The translations under genes were made by a program, and so were the position numbers. Below, one piece after another: positions 43,196 through 54,642 of a DNA stretch of 64,000 bases; position 1 is the first letter of the stretch, and every line of letters begins with the position of its first letter. This DNA comes from Platerodrilus igneus (lineage: Eukaryota > Arthropoda > Insecta > Coleoptera > Lycidae): positions 434,001-498,000 of the forward strand of contig JARFIW010000668.1 of NCBI GenBank assembly GCA_036346225.1, given 5' to 3'. The notes below the pieces were generated by a model. It was given only the letters and a program-made list of their open reading frames with translations, made no database searches and had not been told where the DNA came from.

Positions 43196-44559
43196 TATGC
43201 AAATGTATTTTTACTGTTTATTTCCGTTAATTTTTGTATGCGTCTAACGCAACTTTTAATTAATCTTGCCGCACCAGAACTTTACAACTAGTTGAGTTTG
43301 TGTGTTGTCCGTATTAATTTCATAACTTTTCACTTAGTTTTCTTTGAGATTTCCACTTTAAATATTGCTAAATTGTTCTTTTTGGGCATTTTTAAAAATT
43401 ATATTAGAAAAGGATAAAGTTCTCAAGCTTGAAACTTCTACAGCAAGTGGTCTTATGATAAATTTATACAAGAAAAAAATTAAATGTGAGTATTTCTAAC
43501 TTTTAATGATTTTGTAGTACTAAAAGTTCCGTTATATGTCAATTTTCACTTTGTGGTTGACTACCCTCACCTTCTAGAGAATATTATGTGAAGACAGACA
43601 ATAAATTTGAAATATGTTATTCTGATAATTTATTTTGACTTGATATTGTAATAAAAGTTCTAATTGTCCTTTTTGGGCTTTATTGCCAATAAATACAACT
43701 TTAATAATTATTTTTCACAAGTACAATTATTTACAGAGTCCTGTTAACATTTAGCACTAGTTTAATCACTAATTTAATCGTTTTCATATGACAAATTATA
43801 CACAAATGTAGAACTAATCTTACTTCTTATTGATCTAACATATTTATATCACGTAAGCGAATTTATTTTACTTCAATTTATGTACATCGAACGTTTGGAC
43901 GTACTTCAAATTAATATCGCTTATTGCAACGGGCCTCACGCTTATAACGAAAATCCTTTATATTAGTTAAATCGAGAAAACATCTAGTATGCGGTTCATT
44001 AAACCTAATATATTACGCTACCTATCAGCTACTTATTCTCATCGTGAAACACATGTGATTGTATTATCATTGTAATATGACACCTATTAATTATCCCTTT
44101 CTTATAGTTAAACAGATTTGATACCGCTTTAATAAACACTGAATAAGCGTACTTCGAGAATGTTTCATATATTTCTTAATTACACTTACACTGTCCCTCT
44201 CTTAAAATTATTCTCAACGCAGACTAGTTTGCGAACCGGAAGCTGGATGTTCCTTACTTTTTTCATATTGAAGGAAGTATTAATTAACACTCTTAATATG
44301 CGAATGCCGTCCCAATTGGGTTAAAGCCACATACTAGGATTTAACCCGTTTTCTGGAATAGTGCCTCCAGCATGTTTGGTATTATGCTCCAGTCCAATTT
44401 ATTGAGTATCGAACCTACAACCAATCATAGGTATGGCTAACTTTTTGTCTTCAAACTTCATCATCTGGTCATGATACTGGCTAAAACCCTTCTTAGGTCC
44501 TGGTTTCTGGGTTTACCAGAAGGCAATTGCGTTGCACTAAGTAATTAATGAGACGATAT
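43196..44559. other. AT-rich stretch without recognised gene
   Basis: No coding motif seen on either strand. Its right part may contain the 3' flank of the rearranged Gypsy element. Confidence 0.45.
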
Positions 44560-44775
44560 TCAGTTCTAAGGTGTATGGTTTTACCCACCTTTGGTTGTTG
44601 AGGGCACAGGTGGTCTACACTAGAAATTTACTTTTGAATACCATAGCGATCCTTCGGTCATATTAAGATCCAACGGGGTCGCTCTGGTCTTTCTTATCCT
44701 CAGCAATCGGTAAATTTCTTGAAATAGAGAAAACTCAAAACTCCTGCATTGGTCAGTGTGCAGCTCTGTCGCACA
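44560..44775 (-). pseudogene. Gypsy integrase-core fragment at the 3' side of copy 1
   Basis: The stretch 44,670-44,755 matches 51,875-51,985 and 51,110-51,215, which encode integrase core around LLG-T-RKTRATPLQSQS. Here it lies downstream of the integrase C-terminus, i.e. out of normal order. Confidence 0.65.
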
Positions 44776-45345
44776 CGAACATGAACCATTCATAATTTGA
44801 ATAAAGTCTTTTGTTCCTGGTTTTCGACGTGCGTTACTTAATCATGTCTTTTGAGATAGTTGTAGTCGCCATCGTCGTAATGTGCCAGTTTGTTAATGTA
44901 CACCAATATTGTTCTGTCTTTTGGGAGCTTACGAAACCTACATACTACATTCTTGATTCGTTTCAGTACTTCGTAAGGACCCTTCCAATTTCCCTATAAT
45001 TTAGGTGAAAATTCTCGCCTCCGACTGGGATTGTACAATCATACGCGATCTAATGCTTGAAAACCAGACTCTTGCACTTTGATGCCATACCTGATTTTTA
45101 TCCGGTGCTCGTAATCTGAATGTTATTTCTTACACCTTCATGGACATCAGGCAATTTCCACTTGAGTTTCTCGACATAATTTTTTCCTACAACGTCTTCT
45201 GCAGGCATATTGCCGAACTCAAGGTCACGTGGTAAACATATATCGCGTGCCAGGAGCTCATGCAAGAGCCTGTCCAGTACTCTCATAAACCACAAATCGA
45301 TAGGCCAATAGAAATAGAAGTATGTATTGCTCCCAGACATTTTGA
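44776..45345 (-). pseudogene. Gypsy integrase C-terminus with GPY/F module, copy 1
   Basis: Minus strand: LARDICLPRDLEFGNMPAED, VVGKNYVEKLKWKLPDVHEG, VRNNIQI (45,260-45,118), then GKWEGSLRSTETNQECS-type sequence whose alternative frame reads EGPYEVLKRIKN and CRFRKLPKDRTILVYINKLA (44,990-44,880). The latter is the GPY/F C-terminal module of Gypsy integrases. The upstream part of pol is missing: gag joins integrase directly at about 45,345. Confidence 0.78.
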
Positions 45346-46361
45346 TATTCATGTATGATGTCTGCTTAGCTGTTTCAAATTCAAGCGCATAAGCCAGTGC
45401 GTCATCTAACATTTTTGGCCGTGCTAATCTTAGCGTTTGCTGTATTTCGCAGCCCTTAACGCCATCCACAAATGTTTGTACAGCCAGTTGTTCGAGGAAG
45501 CTATCTGATGCCGTAGGGTATGCCAATCTAACTAATCTGGCAATGTCAGCTTCTATTTCTTGCAGGCTTTCATTTTTTTTTGCGAGCGGTTCTTAACTTG
45601 TGCATGGTAGACCTGTTGAAGGTGAGCGTCTTCATATCTCATTTCAAGCTTCGATGTTAAGAGGCCGTAATCGTTCTGCTGGTGATCGGGAATCGTTTGT
45701 AAGATGTTAAGAGCTTCCCCCGTAGGGCCACTATTAAGGAGATAGCCTTCTCTTTGTTGCACCAACCGTGGCTATTGCAGCAGCTTCAAATGGTTTCAAA
45801 TATGTGGGCCAACGAATGTGGGTGATTTCACTTTAAATTTAGACGGTATTGACTTGCTTCTTTCCATGCTTCTTATTTCTGGAATGTTCTGATTTACAAC
45901 TTGGTTTACTAATTCAAGTGGCCGCGTTGTTAGTGAAATCACTTGTTCTTGCAGCGTCATCACATCTTCTTCCATTTTTACCAATTTACTGTTCAACTAT
46001 TGCTCGACTGTTTTTACCTGTTCAGTGAAATCTTCTTTCAATGCGATGGAGTTTTCCATTAATCTTTGTTCTAACGTGGCTGTCTTTTTACTCAACTTTT
46101 CTTCCAATTTCGCAGCATTTTCACTTAACCGTTCTTCTATTTTGTCAGCATTTTCACTAAACTTTTCTTCCATTTTCTTAGCATTTTTACTTAACCTTTC
46201 GGTAAGGTTTGATTCCAGTTCAACTGACCTTACTACGTTTTCATTTAGTGTCAGTTCCAGTTTAATTGACCTCTCCTCCATTTTTCAGCATTTTGACTAA
46301 ACCTTTCTTCCATACTAGATTTAAAATCCTTAAGGAAATTCATTAAAGTTTCTGCGTCCAT
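45345..46361 (-). pseudogene. Gypsy gag with repetitive coiled coil, copy 1
   Basis: From ATG at 46,361: MDAETLMNFLKDFKSSMEER, then, after a frameshift near 46,285, a coiled coil at 46,281-45,997 built of an 11-residue repeat (SKNAKKMEEKF, SENADKIEERL, SENAAKLEEKL, SKKTATLEQRL). The core gag follows: FVGPHI...YLKPFEAAA-like, GEALNILQTIPDHQQNDYGL and EMRYEDAHLQQVYHAQVKNR (45,720-45,575), AYPTASDSFLEQLAVQTFVD then RLARPKMLDDALAYALEFET (45,526-45,370). This matches insect Ty3/Gypsy gag. After FETAKQTSYMN it switches to integrase, so about 2.5-3 kb of pol is deleted. Confidence 0.8.
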
Positions 46362-46793
46362 TTTACTTTGACTTCTTGTAACTGGCATATACAAACTACT
46401 CAAATGTGTTTAGACTTAATTTATCACCCAACACAGCTTGACACCAGTGTAGCAGGCTACTACTATTGCGTTCCGCTAATTTAAAACAAGTAATAACAAA
46501 AGTCTTTATTACTCACTGTTCACAAGTCTAATTAACAGTATACGCCTTATTTATGGATGTTTTCAGTCCAATTAACAATGAAGCACTATCACACTAATGA
46601 ATTTACAAGCACTAATATCTTTTTAAACTAAATTCTTAACCATAGGTTTATTAACAACACTAACACAACTATTTATTTATTACACTTTTGTCTATTTATG
46701 TATTCTACAAGCTGCATGTACATTAGACACGTTCACATAATATAAATTTATGTTTACTAAAGACTTGCAGAACGTAACGAACAACTAACTATA

Positions 46794-46997
46794 CAGAGTG
46801 GTAGAAAAGTCCCGGAACGGTCAAATATTTTAGGAAATACTCATCGCATCAAAAAAAGAAAAATATGTGTTTAATATTTTTTTAAAAGCAATCCAATGAC
46901 ACAAAAATTGAACCCCCACCCCCACCCCCTGGGGTAGGGGTAAGGCAACTTTAAAAGTTTAAGTGGAAACCCCCATTTGTTATTGCAGATTCGGATT
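46794..46997 (+). repeat. Left terminal inverted repeat, 204 bp
   Basis: Pairs with 47,576-47,779 with few mismatches and small length differences in the C-rich tract. Confidence 0.93.
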
Positions 46998-47170
46998 CCG
47001 CAGGATAAATTATCCCAAATTGACCTACGATACAAGCCATTTTGGATGATAAAAGGCGTTGTAATTGACAAAACCAAAATAGGGTACAAAAACATTTGAA
47101 ATCGAAAAATGTCAGAATTACATTCATTTTTAGTATTCATTTCGTTACTAGCTTTTGATATTATTTCGTG

Positions 47171-47422
47171 ATGTCTCTGTCTGAAAGAGAAAGAATAATT
47201 GTCCTGATGATGCGGGGGTATGGAGATAAAGAAAGATCATTGCAGAAAGTCGCAGATTTATTCAATGAAGTCAATGCGGAACGTCAACCGATTTCTAAAT
47301 CTACTGTGAGTCGAACAGTGAATCCTTTTGAGCGAACTGGTTCGGTGAAGGATGAACCAAGATCTGGAAGACCTAAAAGCCAAGAGCAGAGAGGTGGTCA
47401 ATTTGAACACCTTCGGCGGTAA
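47171..47422 (+). CDS. Helix-turn-helix-only transposase fragment
   Basis: 83 residues from ATG 47,171: MSLSERERIIVLMMRGYGDK, SLQKVADLFNEVNAER, PISKSTVSRTVNPFERTGSV, KDEPRSGRPKSQEQ. This is the bipartite N-terminal DNA-binding domain of a Tc1/mariner-type transposase: an initial helical domain, then a homeodomain-like HTH (ISKSTVSRTV) and the GRPRR-like hook RSGRPKS. The frame ends seven residues later in a non-homologous tail. If made, it could bind the element ends without cutting, and so act as a competitor of a complete transposase. That role is an inference. Confidence 0.75.
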   Translation: MSLSERERIIVLMMRGYGDKERSLQKVADLFNEVNAERQPISKSTVSRTVNPFERTGSVKDEPRSGRPKSQEQRGGQFEHLRR

Positions 47423-47575
47423 TTTCGTTATGTATGAAATAAATATTTATTTCATTTATGATTTTACTTCTTGTATTTTCTGATCCATCAATTCTTCTAG
47501 AAATAGTTAATTTTTGTCGATTGCAGCGCCATCTGCAAAAAACCTAAAAAAATTGTGACTAACATTTTGTGGCAA

Positions 47576-47779
47576 ATCCGAATCTGCAATAACAAATGGG
47601 GGTTTCCACTTAAACTTTTAAAGTTTCCCCACCCTTACCCCCAGGAGGTGGGGGTGGGGGTTCAACTTTGGTGTCATTGGATAGCTTTTAAAAAATATTG
47701 AACACGTATTTTTTCTTTTTTTAATGCGATGAGTATTTCCCAAAATATTTGACGGTTCCGGGACTTTTCTACCACTCTG
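47576..47779 (-). repeat. Right terminal inverted repeat, 204 bp
   Basis: Reverse complement of 46,794-46,997. Confidence 0.93.
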
Positions 47780-48059
47780 TATACGAGATGATTTATATAC
47801 GACATTCTAATATGGACTAACTTTGTACTACATCATCGGTCTTATTTATACCCTGAATTAAAAGGATGATTCATCCTCCAGTAATTGCTAGAAAATTCTC
47901 GGTCCCTGGAGAATATACAGTGCTTACGACGCTTGTGTGTTTAACGGATTACCTAATAGTAGCTCGTAACAGTATAATAATGGTTGGGGTTTAGTTCATA
48001 TGTTAAATGACAACTAGTACAGAATTGGTCAAATGTTTCTGCTTACAACATCACACCCG

Positions 48060-50570
48060 CCTTGAGATGTATGTCAGAGTTTTCAAATTCTGAATATTAA
48101 ATGCTTCCCAAACTTTCTAAACGTATGCATACACTTCTTAGTAAGCCCTTTATCTTCTAGCTTTGGTTGATTAGGCAACGAGATATAATCCAGTTTTTCA
48201 AAAGAATCAACAAAATCATATGGGTAGATAGCTTTTCGAGTCGATAATTTAAACTGTTTTCATTCAGATATGAGAATTGACTCTTTAACAACGGATATTT
48301 CTTCAGATAAGAACTCAGTCTTTCAAAGATGTAGCGTTTAGGGTGTCATGTCATACGGACAAATAAAAATAGTCTCAACATTTTCTGTAAACTGCTGTAG
48401 CTCCCCTGTAAACCATTTTGTACAATCTTCTACGCGGTTGATCTATACAACAATAACGAGTCATTATAGTTACACTTCACATAATATCCCACACTGTATG
48501 GCACATGGCACATGAATGTTCTTGCTGTCGTGTCGCTGGTGGTCTCTAGATGTATTGCTTTAGTTGCCATTCATATAAAGATAAATGTATCCTTTATGTA
48601 ACCTATTCCCCTAGCCTTTGATGTGCGTATTAAGATCCGTCCTGCGTAGTCTATGCCTGTATGTAAAAACGGTGATGACGGTGTAACCCTGCAGACTGGA
48701 AAGTCTCCCATCAGTTGCTGTGCAGTGGTTGCTTTTATCTTTGCACAGATTATATAATGGTTTAATACTTGATGAATTTTGTTTTTTATTCTTTGCGTCT
48801 AAAATTTTTGTCTTATATGTGTTAAAACCATTTGATATCTTCGTTGCAGTGTATTGTGATCGACCTCTCTAATAATTAATATTACTAAGTGACGATCTCT
48901 GTGTAATAGTATGGGGTGTCATAAGGTGAAATAAGGATGTCATAAGCCAAGTCCGAATTGTCTAGCTTGCCCCTAATTCTTATAATTTCTACTTTATCTG
49001 TGAAAGGCATTAGTGTGTTTTACTGGGTTAACGGTTCTCTGTTCCTTTTCCTAAATTCTTCTGATAAGTATGCCTTTTGTTCTATTTTTATTATTATCTT
49101 TAATGCCGCCTATATCTCCGTAGCCGATAACCATAGGGTGTATGGTTTATTCCCTCGGCATCCGGACAGGAAACGTTTGCTATATGCTATCACTCGCCTT
49201 GCACGTTCGATTGTGAAAAATTTTTCGGTGAGTGTTATGGGTTTGTGGGTTGTAAGCATTGCTATTGTAATTTTTGGTACTGTTAATCCTTGCTTTTTGG
49301 TTGCCGTGTATTGTGGGATTTCATCGTTGTTAAGTCTGCTTAACCATGACGGTCCATTCCACCATAGTGCATTGTCCTGCAACCAAGATGGGTCTATTCT
49401 TCTACTTAAATGTCTGTAGGGTTTTCTTCTGTTTTTACTTAGTACTATTGTTTGAGCTTATTGTTTCGTTATATTTTGACTACTCTGTTGGCAATAAAGA
49501 TTTTCCATTTCTCTGGATTTCCCTAAATCTAAGCTGATGTAATCAGTGAATCTGACCATGCTGAATAACGAATGTCCTCGATGTAGTCTTGCTGTACCGT
49601 TTTTTATTAATTTTAATAGAAATAATGTTGCCTCTAGCTCTAGCTTTGCGAGAGTTTTGCTGCTTCTAGGTGGTGCTACTCTTGTTCTTACTGTAAGTAT
49701 TTTTATTGAAGCATCGCACTGGATATAACTGCTCCGTATGCTTTTTTTGATGCTTTGCAAAATCCATGTAACAATGTTTCAGTCTTCCTATCACTACCTA
49801 TCCATCGTGGAATTGTAATTTTTTGCAGCAGCGAATGTTTTTCCTAAAATTTCTTCTATTTTTCGATTTCTCCCTTGACCTGCTCGTCCAAATTCTGGTC
49901 ATCTTTCCATATACCTTGTATTAATATGTTTGCCTCAATTATTACTATTGCCAGTAATCCTAATGGGTCGAAAATTTTAGGGATACAGACCAGTACATCC
50001 CTTTTGGTATTTTTAGCGTATCCTTCAGTGGAGATCGTATATGAAAGTGTATCTGTTACAAGAGCCCAGTGTACTCTTAATGTTCTCTTTGTTTTTGTCA
50101 GAATCCAATGTTACCTCGTGGTTGTTTTTTGTTCCACATTGCTCGCCTATTTACACAATGGAAAACCACAAGATTTTAATAAACCGAAAAGCTGCTCCTT
50201 CAGTTTTAAATAATCTCTCATTGTGCTTGGTCATGTGATTAAGTCATTTACAAAAAAGTTCTTTGATGTTACCTTACTAGTGGTGGTGTTCATCCTGAAT
50301 TAATTGTCGGATGGTACGGGTTGCCAAAAATGGTAAGGCAGTAGTCCCAATGTTAATCTCGTTAATTGATACTCCTTGATTTTTCTTGTGGTTTGTCTCT
50401 GCATAAGATTTTATAATATTTTGGTCGTTTTCTGTTATATTTTTCTATATTTTTTCTATGTCTGCAGTATAGTAAACTGGTCGTTTTTGACAAGATGTAT
50501 TTTTAATCCTGCTGTACCTTGTACCTGATATTCATTAAGTCGTTTAAACTTATTTATGTGGAAGTTTTTG
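48060..50570 (-). pseudogene. BEL/Pao element B, reverse transcriptase to integrase
   Basis: Minus strand from about 50,570: PVYYTADIEK and NIGTTALPFLATRTIRQLIQ (50,500-50,300; reverse transcriptase), then a degenerate YCSIDPLGLLAIVIIEANIL-like connection (49,990-49,920), RTRVAPPRSSKTLAKLELEA (49,690-49,630, RNase H), NALWWNGPSWLSR (49,375-49,335), RRVIAYSKRFLSGC (49,210-49,160), and integrase TAQQLMGDFPVCRVTPSSPF then HTGIDYAGRILIRTSKARGI and TKAIHLETTSDTTARTF (48,735-48,520). LWWxGPxWL and PF...G-x-D-Y-A-G are landmarks of BEL/Pao pol. Stops and frame changes throughout. Confidence 0.8.
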
Positions 50571-50845
50571 AGGAAGCATCGTCTAAAATATGTTTGCAAT
50601 AGTTTTGCGAACATAATGCTAAAGCATACGAAACAAGAACTTGAGTTGCTGACAAATATTAATCAACTTCCGTTTATTGAGAAGGCTTTACATGGAGGTC
50701 TAAGCTAGGCATGTTTAAAACGACGTGCTTATGCGAACAATAAATATTTACTAAAGTATGATCTTTCCAAACCAATTGTATTATAACTTATGTACTACGA
50801 TGTCAATAATCAGTACGGATGAGCGATGAATCAATATCTACCCTA
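50571..50845. other. Junction between BEL/Pao B and Gypsy copy 2
   Basis: Short stretch without a recognised motif. Confidence 0.35.
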
Positions 50846-51215
50846 CAGAGGCTTTAAATGGGTAGACACCAACATCGATATGATATCAGTTTCCGATGAT
50901 ACTCTAAAAGGATAAATTTTGGAAGTGGATTTGAAGTATCATAAGTACATCCATGACATACAGAAAGGTATCCCTTTATGTCCTGAGCAAGTTGTATGAA
51001 GGATTCTTGACTGTGTACACGAAATTTTTCAATAAAATCCAAAAACGGAGAGTATTCGTTTTGAAGAAATACTTTACCAAGGTGCAGTTTACGCGTTCTA
51101 TCATACCATTCAATTGAGATTGCAACGGGGTAGCTGTGGTCTTTCTCATCATTAACAATCGGCAAATTTCTTAAAATAGAGAAGAATCAAAACTCCTGCC
51201 TTGGTTAGTAAGCAG
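50846..51215 (-). pseudogene. Gypsy integrase-core fragment at the 3' side of copy 2
   Basis: Minus strand reads RKTTATPLQSQLNGMIERVN then CTLVKYF (51,150-51,070), equal to TRKTRATPLQSQSDDMIERV of the next copy at 51,930-51,860. It stands downstream of the integrase C-terminus, the same unusual order as in copy 1. Confidence 0.72.
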
Positions 51216-52565
51216 CTCTAAAGTGCCTTGCCGGTACCATCATACACGAACATGAACCATTTATAATTTAAATCAAGCTTTTTGTTTTCCTGGCTCCCGA
51301 TGTGCGTTACTTATCATGTCCTCTGAGATTGTTGTAGTCGTCACTGTCGTAATGTGCCAGTTTGTTAATGTACACCAATATTGTTCTGTCTTTAAGGAAC
51401 TTACGAAACCTAGATACTACATCTTTAATTCGTTTCAGTGCTTCGTAAGGACCCTTCTAATTTCTCTGTAACTTAGACGACAGTTCATGCCTCCGACTGG
51501 GGTTGTACAACCATACGCGGTTTACTGTTTGAAAACTAGACTCTTGCGCTTTGATATCAGACCTGATTTTCATCCGTTGCTCACAATATGAATGTTATTT
51601 CTTACACCTTTATGGATATTAGGTAATTTCCACTTGAGTTTCTCGACATAATTTTCGCCTACAACGTCTTCTGCAGGCTTATTGCCAAACTTAAGGTCAC
51701 GTGGTAAACGTATATCGCGTTCCAGAAGCACATGCAAGAGCCTGTCCAGTACTCTCGTGAACCGCAAATCGATAGGCCAATAGAAATAGGTGTATGTATT
51801 GGTCCCAGTTCTTTTGATATTCCGAGACTACTTTGGAGAGATACTGTACCAAGGTGCAGTTCACGCGTTCTATCATGTCATCCGATTGAGATTGCAACGG
51901 GGTTGCTCTGGTCTTTCTCGTCCCCAACAACCGGTAAATTTCTTGAAATAAAGAAGACTCAAAACTTCTGCCTTGGTCATTGTGCAGCTCTAAAGGTATT
52001 CCAAAACTGCAGAAAATCTTTTTGATTAATGCATAGGTAACAGTTGCTACTTCCTGCTTGGGTATAGCACGCGTCTTAGTGAACTCTGTAAAATAGTGCA
52101 TGGCCACTGGTCACAAAGATGTATTTATTTTGAGAAACGATTTTGGGGAACGGGTCTCCGATGTAAATTGCCATTTTTTTAATATCAACTTTACTTGCAT
52201 CCGTGTCTAATAATTTTCCTGCCGAACAAGGGTAACTTAAGATTTTAAGCTGCCGTCAATAAATGTATTAGCTAGAATGCATGTTGACAATCTTCACCAC
52301 ATACATAGTCACGTCACTCTGTTAATTTAGTCAAGGGCTTGGCAATATTCGCAAATACACGAACAAATCTTCAATAATATGAGTATATTCCCAGAAAACT
52401 GCATAGTTGAGGTTTGTCATTGGGCTTTGGACACTCTTGCACTGCCCCAAGTATTTCCGGGCCTGGCCTAAGTCCATTTCGTGAGACTACGTGTCCTAGG
52501 TATTTTATCTCTTTGCCGAGCAGGTGACACTTCTTCAGATTCAACGTCAGATTGACTTTTCTCAA
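51216..52565 (-). pseudogene. Gypsy copy 2: reverse transcriptase end, integrase core and GPY/F module
   Basis: Minus strand: FLRLRKVNLTLNLKKCHLLG then YLGHVVSRNGLRPGP and DKPQLCSFLGIYSYY (52,565-52,375; reverse transcriptase connection); then, with a deletion of RNase H and the integrase N-terminus, VAMHYFTEFTKTRAIPKQEV, SFGIPLELHNDQGRSFESSL, MIERVNCTLVQYLSK and LFLLAYRFAVHESTG (52,105-51,760), with the second D (HNDQG) and E (IERVN) of the D-D-E triad; then RLPRDLKFGNKPAEDVVGEN and the GPY/F module at 51,460-51,350. Frameshifts separate the parts. Confidence 0.8.
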
Positions 52566-52579
52566 TCTTAGAAACACTT
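52566..52579 (+). repeat. Target-site duplication of non-LTR element C (left)
   Basis: TCTTAGAAACACTT, matching TCTTCGAAACACTT at 56,371-56,384 with one difference. Confidence 0.85.
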
Positions 52580-53436
52580 TAATAATGATAATAATAAATA
52601 GCATTTATTTGTAACCATACTTGGATAGAGTATCCATACTGGTTAGTGAAATATATGTAGTTTGAATGAAATATATGTAATTAAATAAATGGTGATAATT
52701 TTAAAGAAGATTTCTTCCTTAAGGATGATTCTTGAATATTGTTGTGTGGAGGTCTGTTGCTGTGATTGGTTTTTGGTGAGGCAAGTCTTTTTTTTGTCGC
52801 AGTGCCTGCATGTTTGATGTAGGGGAGTAAGCAATGGTGTTGTGTATTGTGTGAGGTATGAGATGTAGGGTAGGTTATGTATTACAGTGTTTAAGTGTTT
52901 ATTGAGGGTTTTGTGTTTAGGATGTCGGTGAGGAATTTGTTTAGTATTTCAGGATTGTGTGTGATAAGGTGTGTTATGCTAGGTAGTGGGATGTGAGGAT
53001 CTAGGTTTAGTGCGGATTTAAAGTTTGAGCGAGAGGTGGATAGCAGTGAACATTTGTACATGAGGTGGTAAGGAGTTTCAGGTGTGGGGTTGTCGCAAGG
53101 ACAATATGGGATGGGGTGATGTTGAAGGAGTTAAGTTTTGATCGAAATTTGCCGTGAGAGGTTAGGGATTGTATCGTTTGAGGTCTGGAGTGGGGTACGT
53201 TTGGTGGGATTTTAGAAGTTCAGGGAATAGCTCGTATGTGTATCTGCCGGATGGGATTGTGGACCATAGTTGTTGCCAGTTTAATGATGAACGAATGCGG
53301 GTTTAATGTTGAATATAGGGAGTGTTCTGTATTCGTCAGGAGTTAGGATGGTGTCATGTAGCTGGATTGGATGGTTGCTTTCATATTTAGGATCTGTAGG
53401 GTTGCGTTGAGTTGTAATTCTATGGGAAGGATTTGA

Positions 53437-54301
53437 AAAATGGTGTATACGGCTAGTATGACGTGGTTCTGTATGCGCAGGATGTATATAGTAGAAAAAG
53501 GCGGATTATTGTGTTTACTTTTTTTATAAGAGGGTGGGGTTAATGTCAACCAGGTATCGGATGCATACTTTTACAAAGAATCAGGCGTCTAGTGTGTGTG
53601 GATAGATGTACTGAAGTTGGAAATGACTGGTGGAGGTTTTTTAGTATCGTCTGTATTTTTATTCTTAGTTTGGTTAAGTGCGTGTGTGTGAGTAATCCTA
53701 AGTATCGTACGTAAGGGGAGAATCTAAGCGGGGTGTTTAGGATCTTGATCTTGGGGGGACGTTGAGGGTTTAGGAAGCCTTTCAGCAGGAGGAGTTTTGA
53801 TTTTGATGCTGATAATGGTTGTTTATTTAAGACGGACCAGGATTCTATGTAGAATGTCAATGTTAGGGCTGTTTGTTCAATGGAGGATCTGGAGTTACCG
53901 TGGATAAGAAATGTGACATCATCTGCGTATGCGAGAGTGGTGACGTTGGGTATGTTTGTGTAGAAGCAAGGGATTAATGGCTATATTCCAGCGGGTGGGG
54001 GATAAACAGGAGCCTTGGGGGCATCCTTAAGAAAGAGATTTGGTTATATGGTAATAATTTGAGGTTAAGGATGCTGTTCTTGAGGTTAGCAATGAGTTAA
54101 TTATTTTGCATAGGTTCGAAGGAAAGTGGGGTAGTCTTAGTTCATTAAACAGGAAGTCAAAAGCGGATTTGAAGTCATGGAAGAGCGCGATGGTGTATTT
54201 GGATGTGGAATTTTTGACGGAGGAGACTAGGAGGCTGATGGTTTTCTCATCACTGTGGTTGGGTCTAAAGCCGTGTTAAGATGGAGATAGGATGTTGTGT
54301 T
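53437..54301 (-). repeat. Tandem duplication in element C, unit 1
   Basis: The first 127 bp (53,437-53,563) are identical to 54,302-54,428 by eye, and the rest aligns with 54,429-55,260 with substitutions and indels. Offset between unit starts is 865 bp. Both units contain the reverse-transcriptase FADD region. Confidence 0.9.
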
Positions 54302-54594
54302 GAAAAATGGTGTATACGGCTAGTATGACGTGGTTCTGTATGCGCAGGATGTATATAGTAGAAAAAGGCGGATTATTGTGTTTACTTTTTTTATAAGAGG
54401 GTGGGGTTAATGTCAACCAGGTATCGGATGCGTATTGTATGATAGGGATTATAATTTAGGAAAGAATTACGCGTCGAGTGTGTGTGGTTAGATGTATTGA
54501 ACTTGGGAGTATTTGGAGGAGGTTCTTTAGTATGATTTGTGTTTATTTTCTTAGTTTGGTTAAGTGCGGTGTGTGTGTGTGTGTGTAGTCGGAT

Positions 54595-54642
<48 letters not shown>

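Larger units (their letters stand above)
46794..47779 (+). mobile_element. 986-bp Tc1/mariner-like deletion derivative with 204-bp inverted repeats
   Basis: Ends CAGAGTGGTAGAAAAGTCCC and its reverse complement, flanked by TA on both sides (46,792-46,793 and 47,780-47,781). The terminal inverted repeats run 46,794-46,997 and 47,576-47,779 and contain a C-rich/G-rich tract (ACCCCCACCCCC type). The centre carries an ORF for only the DNA-binding part of a transposase. The catalytic domain has been deleted, so the element would need a full-length relative for movement. Confidence 0.95.
46448..48048 (-). mobile_element. Probable Gypsy 5' LTR interrupted by a Tc1-like derivative
   Basis: Upstream of gag on the minus strand. 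Plus-strand ends are TGTAGCAGGC (46,448) and TTACAACA (48,048), i.e. TG...CA. Without the 986-bp insertion and its TA duplication it would be about 613 bp. It is placed where the 5' LTR should be, about 90 bp from the gag ATG, but no second LTR was found in the window to confirm the limits. Confidence 0.45.

Noticed and set aside
46025..46300. 91-codon plus-strand frame rich in Phe, Ser and Leu
   Set aside because: It is the antisense of the gag coiled coil; the repetitive look comes from the real gene on the minus strand.
48958..49419. 153-codon hydrophobic plus-strand frame resembling a membrane protein
   Set aside because: The minus strand carries the BEL/Pao integrase block LWWNGPSWL in the same place; the plus frame is a shadow.
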